Positions 1 to 8,403 of a DNA stretch of 35,820 nt are shown in pieces. The DNA lies in contig JANWKA010000032.1 of assembly GCA_025451655.1 (NCBI GenBank), forward strand, positions 1 through 35,820. The letters run 5' to 3'. Within the stretch, counting starts at the first letter, position 1. Every line of letters starts with the position of its first letter. The notes under the pieces are model-generated. The model saw nothing but the letters and a program-made list of their open reading frames with translations, was not told the DNA's origin and ran no database searches. The position numbers and the translations under genes were made by a program. This stretch comes from Chitinophagaceae bacterium (lineage in GTDB: Bacteria > Bacteroidota > Bacteroidia > Chitinophagales > Chitinophagaceae).

Positions 1-1191
1 GCCCATCCGGCCCAATACCAGGACTGGATCCGGACCAATACATTCGAACAAAAACAACCCGGATATTTCGGGGCCTACCTGAAAATCCGTACCGGGGACC
101 TTTCGTCTGACAAGGCCCGGATCCTGGCGGATTTTGTCCGGGCATTCGCTGCAGATGACCTGAGGGTTACCGTCAACCAGGGGCTGTTGCTGAAATACCT
201 CAAACCCGGAACCCTCCCCTATCTCTACAGCATCCTGGAGGAATTGGGATTTGCGGAACCCGGATTCGACAGCACGGCAGATATCACCACCTGCCCCGGT
301 ACAGACACCTGCAACCTGGGGATCTCCAACAGCACTGAAGTGGCCCGCCAGCTGGAAGGGCTGATTACCCGGGAATTTCCCCAGCTTATTTTCCGCAGGG
401 ACCTCCAGATCAAGATCAGCGGATGCATGAACTCCTGCGGCCAGCATGCCATGGCCGCCATCGGGTTTCACGGGTCCTCCCTCAAAGCCCCTTCCGGCAC
501 CATCCCCGCCCTGCAGGTCATGCTGGCCGGGGGGACCCTGGGTGGCGGAAAGGGAAGAATCGCGGAAAAAGTGATCAAGATTCCGAGCAAAAGGGCTCCC
601 GAAGCGGTGCGCCGGATCCTGGGGGATTATCTCGCCGGTGCCGACCCGAATGAAGATTTCCCCGCCTATTTCGACCGGCAGGGGAAGGATTATTTTTACC
701 GCCTCCTCAAGCCCCTATCCGACCTGACCACGCTGGAATCCTCCGATTACATCGACTGGGGCCGGGATGAAAAATATGCTTCGGCTATCGGGGTCGGAGA
801 ATGCGCTGGGGTCATGATCGACCTGGTTGCCACCCTGATGGATGAGGCCGAAGAAAAACTGGACTGGTCCTTCCGTTCTATCCAGGAAGGGGTTTTTGCC
901 GATGCGATCTACCATTCCTACACCGGGATGATCTGCACCGCCAAGGCCCTCCTGCTGGATCGGGAAATCTCCTGCAACACCCAGATCGGCATCCTGAAAG
1001 ATTTCGATACCCATTTCTCTTCCTCCCATTTCGGGATCGAGGGAGGCCTTAAGGATGCGGTGCTTTCGATCAACACCCGGCCCCCTGACCCGGAATTTGC
1101 AGCATCCTACCTGGATATGGCCAGGAGATTCGTGGAAGCTGCAAGGAACTGGCGGGCCAGGGAAAGGACCAGGAACCAGGTGCTGGCTTAA
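1..1191 (+). CDS. Nitrite/sulfite reductase hemoprotein with C-terminal HEPN-like extension; 5' end truncated by window edge
   Basis: Frame 1 is open from base 1 (AHPAQYQDWIRTNTFEQKQPGYFGAYLKI...). Siroheme/4Fe-4S cysteines in TCPGTDTCNLG and SGCMNSCGQH. C-terminal helical segment FADAIYHSYTGMICTAKALLLD. First gene of a cobA/cysHDN cluster. Confidence 0.88.
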   Translation, partial: AHPAQYQDWIRTNTFEQKQPGYFGAYLKIRTGDLSSDKARILADFVRAFAADDLRVTVNQGLLLKYLKPGTLPYLYSILEELGFAEPGFDSTADITTCPGTDTCNLGISNSTEVARQLEGLITREFPQLIFRRDLQIKISGCMNSCGQHAMAAIGFHGSSLKAPSGTIPALQVMLAGGTLGGGKGRIAEKVIKIPSKRAPEAVRRILGDYLAGADPNEDFPAYFDRQGKDYFYRLLKPLSDLTTLESSDYIDWGRDEKYASAIGVGECAGVMIDLVATLMDEAEEKLDWSFRSIQEGVFADAIYHSYTGMICTAKALLLDREISCNTQIGILKDFDTHFSSSHFGIEGGLKDAVLSINTRPPDPEFAASYLDMARRFVEAARNWRARERTRNQVLA

Positions 1192-1210
1192 AACGGAAAT
1201 GAGGTCACCG

Positions 1211-1978
1211 ATGAATCATGCTATGGAAAAGAAACTCATTCTGGTGGGGGCAGGTCCCGGAGATCCGGAGCTGATCACCCTGAGGGGAATAAGAGCCATC
1301 AGGGAAGCTCATGTGATCCTGTATGACGCCCTGGCCAATGCCCAGTTGCTGGATTATGCCCAGCCCGATGCGCTCAAGATCTTCGTGGGAAAAAGGAGGA
1401 AAAAAGCCGCTTACAGCCAGCAGGAGATCCACCGGCTCATCCTGCATTACACGGCCCATTTCGGGACGGTAGTCCGGTTGAAGGGAGGAGATCCCTTCGT
1501 TTTTGGAAGGGGGTATGAGGAAATGGATTTTGCCCGGAGCCAGGGCATCCCGGTTGAAATTGTCCCGGGTATTTCCAGCGCGATTGCCCTTCCAGCCCTG
1601 CAAAAGATTCCCCTGACGCTGCGGGGAATGGCGGAAAGTTTCTGGGTTGCCACCGCCACCGTGGCGGACGGCTCCCTTTCCGCTGACCTGATGCTCGCTG
1701 CACGTTCCACCGCCACGGTGATCATTCTGATGGGGCTCCATAAAATCCCCGAGATCACTTCTCTTTACAGGTTGCTGGGAAAGGGAAATCTTCCCGTCGG
1801 GGTTATAGAAAACGGATCCCTTCCCGGTGAAAGGTTGATCACTGGTACCATGGACACGATAGCAGACCAGATAGCGATTTCGGCCATCCAGCCCCCGGCC
1901 CTGATCATTGCCGGCCCTGTGGTGACCCTTCATGCTTCATGGAATGAGGTCAGGGAACCCCAAATCCAAACGGCTTAA
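1211..1978 (+). CDS. cobA: Uroporphyrinogen-III C-methyltransferase
   Basis: VGAGPGDPELITLRG, VVRLKGGDPFVFGRG and VPGISSAIA motifs. ATG at 1211 is preferred over the track start at 1055, which overlaps the upstream CDS. Confidence 0.93.
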   Translation: MNHAMEKKLILVGAGPGDPELITLRGIRAIREAHVILYDALANAQLLDYAQPDALKIFVGKRRKKAAYSQQEIHRLILHYTAHFGTVVRLKGGDPFVFGRGYEEMDFARSQGIPVEIVPGISSAIALPALQKIPLTLRGMAESFWVATATVADGSLSADLMLAARSTATVIILMGLHKIPEITSLYRLLGKGNLPVGVIENGSLPGERLITGTMDTIADQIAISAIQPPALIIAGPVVTLHASWNEVREPQIQTA

Positions 1979-1987
1979 CCAACCCAA

Positions 1988-3526
1988 ATGAACGAAGACC
2001 GGATCGCAAAGGAAGGTGCCATCCATGCCCCGGAGGAGGAGAAAACCCGGGGATCCAACCATTTGTTTCCGGTATTTCTGCGCCTCGACCGGCTTCGCGT
2101 GCTGGTGGTGGGAGGCGGGACGGTGGGCCTTGAAAAAGTCCGGTCCCTGCTGCGAAACTGCCCGGTGACCCGCATCACCCTGGTCGCTCCCGAAATAGAT
2201 CCTGCCCTCAGGGCTCTTGCTGCGTCCATTCCCAGCCTTTCCCTGGAGACCCGGGCTTTCTCCGGCCAGGACCTGGACGAAAAAGACCTGGTGCTGGCCG
2301 CTACCGGACAGCCGGTGCTCAATGAGATCATAAGGGACCAGGCAAAAAAGGCAAGGATCCTGGTGAACGTGGCCGACACTCCGGACTTGTGCGATTTTTA
2401 TCTCGGCTCCGTGGTGATCCGCGGGGAATTGAAGATCGGCATTTCCACCAATGGAAAATCTCCCACTGTCGCCAAAAGGATCCGGCAGGTTTTGGAAGAA
2501 TCCATACCCGACGAAATGGACCAGGTCCTGGACCGGATCCAGGGGATCAGGTCCTCCCTCAGGGGGGATTTTTCCGAAAAGGTCCGCAGGCTGAACCAGA
2601 TCACTTCCGTCCTGGTGGAAAAAACCGGGCCGGTGTCGCCCGAAAAGGCGGATCTGAAAAAGCTCATGCGTTTTCTGGGTTATGCTGGGCTCTGCCTGGC
2701 GGTGATGACAGCGGGATATTTTTTGATCGGGTGGGTCTTATCCCCGGAAGGAATGCATTTCTGGGGCCGGGCGGGTCGCGCCCTGGGCCCCGATATCTGG
2801 TATTTCATCGCCGGGGGTTTTGTAGCCAAGCTGGTTGACGGAACCCTGGGCCTGGGATACGGGTCCATCTCCACCGCTTACCTGCTTTCCTTCGGAATTC
2901 TCCCGGCCCAGGTCTCCAAAAGCGTCCACCTTTCTGAAATTTTCACCAGCGGCAGCTCGGGGTTCATGCATCTCAGGTACCGCAATGTGAACAGGAAGCT
3001 ATTTCGAAAAATGGTGATCCCGGGCGTCATTGGAGCCATCGCCGGAGCCTTCCTGATCATCTGGCTGGAAGGATCCGTAAAAATCATCCGCCCGGTAATC
3101 GCCCTCTACACGCTGGTCCTGGGCATCAATATCATCCTGAAAGGGCTCCGGGTGAAATCCAAACGCAACCCGGTCAAAAAAGTCGGCTTGCTTGCGGTGG
3201 TTGGCGGTTTTCTGGATGCGGTCGCCGGCGGGGGGTGGGGAACCCTGGTGACTTCTACCCTGATGGCGAGTGGAAGGGATCCGGTCTATGTGGTGGGATC
3301 CGTGAACCTGGCCCGCTTTTATGTGGCCCTTGCGGGATCCATCACCTTCATTACCCTGCTGGGAATATCCCACTGGCAGGTCGTGGTCGGGCTTTTGGCC
3401 GGAGGAGCCGTCGCTTCGCCCATTGCCGCGGTGTTGACCCGAAGGTTGAAAAGCAGGAGACTGCTGTTAATCGCCGGCCTCATCGTTGTGGTGCTGAGCC
3501 TGCGGGTCATCCTGAAAATAGTTTAA
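1988..3526 (+). CDS. Fusion: N-terminal precorrin-2 dehydrogenase (CysG-N/Met8-like) plus C-terminal TauE/SafE (TSUP) membrane transporter
   Basis: N-terminus FPVFLRLDRLRVLVVGGGTVGLEKVRSLL...NVADTPDLCDFYLGSVVIRGELKIGISTNGKSPTVAKRIR is siroheme synthase-like. Multi-TM C-terminus FVAKLVDGTLGLGYGSISTAYLL...GGFLDAVAGGGWGTLVTSTL is TSUP-like. Confidence 0.88.
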   Translation: MNEDRIAKEGAIHAPEEEKTRGSNHLFPVFLRLDRLRVLVVGGGTVGLEKVRSLLRNCPVTRITLVAPEIDPALRALAASIPSLSLETRAFSGQDLDEKDLVLAATGQPVLNEIIRDQAKKARILVNVADTPDLCDFYLGSVVIRGELKIGISTNGKSPTVAKRIRQVLEESIPDEMDQVLDRIQGIRSSLRGDFSEKVRRLNQITSVLVEKTGPVSPEKADLKKLMRFLGYAGLCLAVMTAGYFLIGWVLSPEGMHFWGRAGRALGPDIWYFIAGGFVAKLVDGTLGLGYGSISTAYLLSFGILPAQVSKSVHLSEIFTSGSSGFMHLRYRNVNRKLFRKMVIPGVIGAIAGAFLIIWLEGSVKIIRPVIALYTLVLGINIILKGLRVKSKRNPVKKVGLLAVVGGFLDAVAGGGWGTLVTSTLMASGRDPVYVVGSVNLARFYVALAGSITFITLLGISHWQVVVGLLAGGAVASPIAAVLTRRLKSRRLLLIAGLIVVVLSLRVILKIV

Positions 3527-3531
3527 AAGCC

Positions 3532-4287
3532 ATGGAAGATAATTCCCAAAAGCGGCTTGCTGAACTGGTTCAGCAAACCCGGAGTCTGGATCCCCGGGAG
3601 GCCCTGTCATGGCTTGCCACACGCTTTCCCGGAAAAACCGTTTTTTCCTCCAGCCTGGGAATGGAAGACCAGGCGATTACCCACCTGATCTGGGAAAACG
3701 ATATTCCGGTGGATATTTTCACCCTGGACACCGGAAGGCTATTCCAGGAAACCTACAGCCTGATGGAAAGGATGTTCGACCGGTATGGAAAAAGGATCCG
3801 GGTTTGTTTTCCGGATGCCGGACAGGTGCAGGAACTGGTGAATGAAAAGGGCCCGGATTGTTTTTATGAATCGGTTGAAAACAGGAAGGCCTGCTGTGGC
3901 ATCCGCAAGGTGGCTCCCCTGGGTCTGGCGCTGAAGGGCATGGATTGCTGGGTCACCGGGATCCGTGCAGGCCAGTCCGGCCTCCGCTCGGCAACACCCA
4001 GGGTGGAATGGGACTCCGCCCGGGGGCTGGTGAAATTTCATCCTTTGCTTAATTGGTCCCTGGAGGAGGTCCGGGCTTACCTGTCCGAAAACCAGATTCC
4101 CTATAATCCGCTCCACGACCGGGGATTTGTCAGCATCGGGTGCGCCCCCTGCACCCGGGCCCTGAAACCCGGGGAAGACGAGCGGGCGGGGCGATGGTGG
4201 TGGGAAAACAACGATTCCAAAGAATGCGGTCTGCATGTCCCTGCCTCCCGGGAGGGGCAGCCCGCCCTAACTGCAAACCATGAATAA
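3532..4287 (+). CDS. cysH: Phosphoadenylyl/adenylyl-sulfate reductase, assimilatory, [4Fe-4S] APS-reductase type
   Basis: SSSLGMEDQAITHLI, TLDTGRLFQETY, KACCGIRKVAPL, SIGCAPCTR and KECGLH. The CC...CxxC pattern is typical of APS reductases. ATG at 3532 follows the previous stop. Confidence 0.9.
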   Translation: MEDNSQKRLAELVQQTRSLDPREALSWLATRFPGKTVFSSSLGMEDQAITHLIWENDIPVDIFTLDTGRLFQETYSLMERMFDRYGKRIRVCFPDAGQVQELVNEKGPDCFYESVENRKACCGIRKVAPLGLALKGMDCWVTGIRAGQSGLRSATPRVEWDSARGLVKFHPLLNWSLEEVRAYLSENQIPYNPLHDRGFVSIGCAPCTRALKPGEDERAGRWWWENNDSKECGLHVPASREGQPALTANHE

Positions 4288-5188
4288 AAAGGATAACGAC
4301 TACCTGGACCAACTGGAATCCGAGTCGATCCACATCCTTCGGGAGGTGGCCGGCCAGTTTGAACGTCCTGCCTTGCTGTTTTCAGGGGGGAAGGATTCCA
4401 TCACGATGACGCGGATCGCCCAGAAAGCCTTCCGTCCCGGGAAATTTCCCTTCCCGCTGGTCCATATCGACACGGGTCATAATTTCCCGGAAGTGATCGC
4501 TTTCAGGGACCAGCTGGTCCAAAGCCTCGGGGAAAGGCTGGTGGTTCGCAGGGTAGAGGACACCATGCGGGAAAAGAACCTGAAACCACCGGTTGGAAAA
4601 CTGGGGAGCCGCAATGCCCTTCAAACCTATACCCTGCTGGACGCCATCGAGGAATTCCGGTTCGATGCCTGCATCGGGGGCGCCCGCAGGGATGAGGAAA
4701 AAGCCCGGGCCAAGGAAAGAATAGTCTCCGTCCGGGATGAATTCGGCCAATGGGAACCCAAACTCCAGAGGCCGGAACTCTGGAACCTTTATAATGGAAG
4801 GATCCATAAAGGGGAGAATGTCCGGGTTTTTCCGATCAGCAACTGGACCGAACTGGATATCTGGAATTATATCCGCAGGGAAAGGATCGACCTTCCCCGG
4901 ATTTATTTTGCCCACAGGCGCCGTTGCCTGGTTTACAAAGGGCAGCTGGTGGCCGCATCCGGACATATCATCAATGACCCCTCCGATGAATTTGTGGAGC
5001 GGTCGGTCCGGTTCCGCACCGTAGGGGACATGAACTGCACGGCCGCGGTGGAATCCACGGCCTCCACGGTGGAGGAGATCATCCGGGAAATCTCCCTTTC
5101 CCGGATCAGCGAAAGAGGAGAAACCCGGATCGATGACAGGACCTCCGAAGCCGCGATGGAAGACCGGAAAAAAGGAGGGTATTTTTAA
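4280..5188 (+). CDS. cysD: Sulfate adenylyltransferase subunit 2
   Basis: PP-loop LLFSGGKDSITM, HIDTGHNFPEVIAFRD, CIGGARRDEEKARAKERI. Eight-nt overlap with cysH. Confidence 0.95.
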   Translation: MNKKDNDYLDQLESESIHILREVAGQFERPALLFSGGKDSITMTRIAQKAFRPGKFPFPLVHIDTGHNFPEVIAFRDQLVQSLGERLVVRRVEDTMREKNLKPPVGKLGSRNALQTYTLLDAIEEFRFDACIGGARRDEEKARAKERIVSVRDEFGQWEPKLQRPELWNLYNGRIHKGENVRVFPISNWTELDIWNYIRRERIDLPRIYFAHRRRCLVYKGQLVAASGHIINDPSDEFVERSVRFRTVGDMNCTAAVESTASTVEEIIREISLSRISERGETRIDDRTSEAAMEDRKKGGYF

Positions 5189-5196
5189 ATCATCTT

Positions 5197-6438
5197 ATGG
5201 ACCTACTCAGATTCATTACGGCAGGAAGCGTCGATGACGGGAAAAGCACCCTGATCGGGAGGCTTTTATTCGACAGCAAATCCATTCTCAGCGATCAGCT
5301 TCAGGCGATCCGCCGCCAGTCCCGGAAGGACTCCGCTCTTGAAATCGACCTGGCCCTCCTGACAGATGGCCTGAGGGCAGAAAGAGAGCAGGGCATTACC
5401 ATCGATGTGGCTTATAAATACTTTTCCACCACCAAAAGGAAGTTCATTATCGCCGATGCCCCCGGTCATATCCAGTACACCCGAAATATGGTCACGGGGG
5501 CATCCACAGCCAATCTGGCGCTCATCCTGATCGATGCCCGCAACGGCATCGTGGAGCAAACCCGCCGGCATTCCATTCTCGCCTCCCTGCTGGGGATCCC
5601 CCATATTGTGGTATGCGTAAACAAGATGGATCTGGTGGATTTTTCGGAAGACCGCTTTTACGAAATTGTGAACCGTTACCAGGCCATCGCCGGGAAACTC
5701 GGCCTGAATGACGTCTATTATGTGCCGGTCAGCGCGAGGCTTGGAGACCATATAGTCGATAGGTCAGTCCACATGCCCTGGTTTACAGGCAAGCCCCTGC
5801 TCCCCTACCTGGAGGACCTTCCCCTTTCCAGCGATATCAATCTGGAAATCGCCCGGATGCCGGTCCAGTACGTGATCCGTCCCCAGTCCGGGGATTTGCA
5901 TGATTACCGGGGATATGCCGGCAAGATCATCAGTGGCTCCTTCCACCAAGGGGAGGCAGTCCGGATCTTTCCCGGAGGAGAGGAAACAACGATCAGCAGT
6001 ATCGAAACCTTTGACGGAGTCCTGGACCAGGCTTTCGCCCCCCAATCGGTCATCATGCACCTGACCGGTGACCTGGGGGTGGGCAGGGGGGATTTGATTG
6101 TTCCCCGCGACCAACCCGTTCATTTCGGTCAGGATATTCAGGCCACCCTCTGCTGGATGGACACTGCACCCCTGAAGGAGGGGGACCGCCTGCTTTTGCA
6201 GCATAACAGCAGCCGGATTCGCTGCTCCATCCGGGAAATCCCCTACCTGATTGATGTGGGTAGCCTGGAGCACCTGCCGGCAAAGGGCCCGATCGGTCTC
6301 AACGAAATCTTCTGCGCCACCCTGCATACCGCCCAACCCATGGCCTGGGACCGGTACCGGGACAACCGGGCCAATGGGGGATTTATCCTCATCGATGAGC
6401 ACTCCAACCTTACGGTTGGAGCCGGGATGATCCAGTGA
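5197..6438 (+). CDS. cysN: Sulfate adenylyltransferase subunit 1 (GTPase), no CysC kinase fusion
   Basis: FITAGSVDDGKSTLIGRLLFDSK, ADAPGHIQYTRNM, VNKMDLVDF. 413 aa, ending after the EF-Tu-like domains. Confidence 0.95.
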   Translation: MDLLRFITAGSVDDGKSTLIGRLLFDSKSILSDQLQAIRRQSRKDSALEIDLALLTDGLRAEREQGITIDVAYKYFSTTKRKFIIADAPGHIQYTRNMVTGASTANLALILIDARNGIVEQTRRHSILASLLGIPHIVVCVNKMDLVDFSEDRFYEIVNRYQAIAGKLGLNDVYYVPVSARLGDHIVDRSVHMPWFTGKPLLPYLEDLPLSSDINLEIARMPVQYVIRPQSGDLHDYRGYAGKIISGSFHQGEAVRIFPGGEETTISSIETFDGVLDQAFAPQSVIMHLTGDLGVGRGDLIVPRDQPVHFGQDIQATLCWMDTAPLKEGDRLLLQHNSSRIRCSIREIPYLIDVGSLEHLPAKGPIGLNEIFCATLHTAQPMAWDRYRDNRANGGFILIDEHSNLTVGAGMIQ

Positions 6439-6442
6439 ATTC

Positions 6443-8050
6443 CTAATGTAAACCGATCCGCACGCTGTCCGTAATAGCCCCCTGGGAGAAACGGACCTGG
6501 TAGTCCCCCGGGGGAATCCCGGTTCCGAATAATAGTTCCTGCCTTCCCCTCGGATATATCTGGCGGTCGACCAGGCTTCCGAATAATTTCCCCTTGCTGT
6601 ACAGGCTGATGGAAACGGGAATGATATCTTCGGCGAAAAAGTTCAGGATATATTGGTTCAGTGAAGGCGATTTGATCAGGTCCAGCCTCCCCGAGGCCCT
6701 GTCCTCCACTGCCAGGTAAAACCCGGGGCGGTACTGGGGGAAATCAATATCTGCCCTGGCCATGCCGACCAGGATCTCAGGAATGGACATGAACAGTTTC
6801 CAGGGTAACCCGGTGCGGTAATTTTCAATCATAACGGGGATTGGCCCCTCATCAATGGCCAGGTACTGCCGGGAGAACCAATGGTCTTTCAGGTCGTAGG
6901 CGTCGTAAAACCCACAGGGGCCCCAGAGCCGGGACCCCAGGGAATCGAACATGAACCGGAGGGCCTGCATGGAATAATAGGGCGTATAGGGAAATGCCGC
7001 CAGGGAGGCCGATGGGGTGATGGTGCCGTTATCATGATCCGGTGCATGGGCAGCATAGCCCTGCTGCTGGTCAGAGGCCGTGAGCCCCCAGTTACCCGGA
7101 CCATAACCATATCCTGCTGGAGCATGGTAGAGGCAGTAATCGTGGTTGATCAGGGTCTGGATGACGTTATGTTGCCAATAATTGATATAGGGATCCTGCA
7201 TCAGCCTCGGATCGAGTCCCAGAAAGGAATATTGGGTGAAGAACAGGGGCCCTCCGTAAGGGAAGCCCACTTTCAGGGAGTATCCCAGATATTTGTTGCC
7301 GTTGAGGAAATGATCACTTTTCACCCAGGTATTCTGGTAAACGGAAGAATCAATGGGATGGGTGGGAGAAGACAGGGCAAGGATATAGGTAATCAGGCAT
7401 TCATTGAAGCCCCGGATCGGGAAGTCCATGGCCCATCCCTTCCGGGGAGACCAGTGCCAGAACAGGGTGTCCGTGTGGCCCCGGGTGTACCAGGCCCAGT
7501 CCACTGAAAGCCAGAGCCGGTCGATTTGCCTGCGCAGCAGGGTTTCCCGATCCCCGGAACCGTCGAAGAATTGGCGGGCGATCAGCAGGCCGTTGACCAG
7601 GTAGGAGGTTTCAACGAGGTCTCCCCCATCATCATTCGGGCTGAAGGGGATTGTTTTTCCGGTGGTGCCGTTCATCCAGTGGGACCAGGCTCCGTGGTAC
7701 CGGTCGGCCATCTCCAGGAAACGGGTTATTTTCAGCAGGCGGGCAACGGCAGAATCCCGGTTGATCCATCCCCGGCTCACTCCCACCACAATGCAGCTGA
7801 TCCCGAAACCGCTTCCCCCTGTGGTCACCGTATTGGGTGTGGCCGTCCGTTCGGGGGCAAGCCCACTGACCGGATGGGCAGAATCCCAGAAATACCGGAT
7901 GGTCTGGTGCTGGATGGTATCCAGGAGCTGTTGATCGGTCCATACGGAATGGGGTTGGCTGGAGGCTTGGGATACCCCGTTGGGTTTGCAGGTAGCAAAA
8001 AGGAAAAGGCCGGAAAGGATCAGGCCGAACCACGCTGTATTCCGGATCAT
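6443..8050 (-). CDS. Glucoamylase-family (PF10091-like) glycoside hydrolase, GH144-like putative endo-beta-1,2-glucanase; probable lipoprotein
   Basis: QLLDTIQHQTIRYFWDSAHPVSGLAPER, GGSGFGISCIVVGVSRGWINR, SPRKGWAMDFPIRGFNECLITYILA. N-terminal hydrophobic segment followed by Cys (LFLFATC). Adjacent to a GH3. Confidence 0.8.
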   Translation of the reverse strand: MIRNTAWFGLILSGLFLFATCKPNGVSQASSQPHSVWTDQQLLDTIQHQTIRYFWDSAHPVSGLAPERTATPNTVTTGGSGFGISCIVVGVSRGWINRDSAVARLLKITRFLEMADRYHGAWSHWMNGTTGKTIPFSPNDDGGDLVETSYLVNGLLIARQFFDGSGDRETLLRRQIDRLWLSVDWAWYTRGHTDTLFWHWSPRKGWAMDFPIRGFNECLITYILALSSPTHPIDSSVYQNTWVKSDHFLNGNKYLGYSLKVGFPYGGPLFFTQYSFLGLDPRLMQDPYINYWQHNVIQTLINHDYCLYHAPAGYGYGPGNWGLTASDQQQGYAAHAPDHDNGTITPSASLAAFPYTPYYSMQALRFMFDSLGSRLWGPCGFYDAYDLKDHWFSRQYLAIDEGPIPVMIENYRTGLPWKLFMSIPEILVGMARADIDFPQYRPGFYLAVEDRASGRLDLIKSPSLNQYILNFFAEDIIPVSISLYSKGKLFGSLVDRQIYPRGRQELLFGTGIPPGDYQVRFSQGAITDSVRIGLH

Positions 8051-8201
8051 GATAAAATTGGAATGAAGATGAGGGGGAATTGAATTTTCGGAATCCCAGG
8101 AAGCAATCCGGGATCAGGGTCAGGTCAAAACCGGACTCCCTGAAAAAGAAATCGGGTTAAGGCCCGGGAAAGAACCTGCCGGTCCCGGTATTGGCCCCAT
8201 C

Positions 8202-8244
8202 CAACAGGCACATACATTCCTGGAAGGAACCGATGTACCTGTTG
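8202..8244 (-). repeat. 43-nt symmetric imperfect hairpin in the GH144 leader
   Basis: CAACAGGCACAT / ATGTACCTGTTG arms (11 of 12 paired), 3/3 internal loop, TTCC/GGAA inner stem, TGGAA loop. Confidence 0.8.
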
Positions 8245-8292
8245 TAACGGATGAGACCTTTTCCAACCACTAGGAAATTGAAGATTAGGACC

Positions 8293-8324
8293 AGAAATTA
8301 CAACAAGTTCCGGAATTGGACAAA
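8293..8324 (-). promoter_or_regulatory. Candidate GH144 promoter
   Basis: Minus strand TTTG (8324-8321), 20-nt spacer, TAATTTCT (8300-8293). The -7 element is only partly consensus. Confidence 0.3.
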
Positions 8325-8363
8325 AAAATGGGGAGATCAGGGCCGCAAGGGCTGAAAGAAGGT

Positions 8364-8391
8364 AAAAAGGGGCAGCCGGGGAAGCCCCTTT
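8364..8391 (-). terminator. Rho-independent terminator candidate for the GH3 gene
   Basis: Minus strand AAAGGGGC-ttccccggct-GCCCCTTTTT: 8-bp perfect stem followed by a T run, 13 nt past the GH3 stop. Confidence 0.65.
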
Positions 8392-8403
8392 GGGAAGCCG
8401 GGT

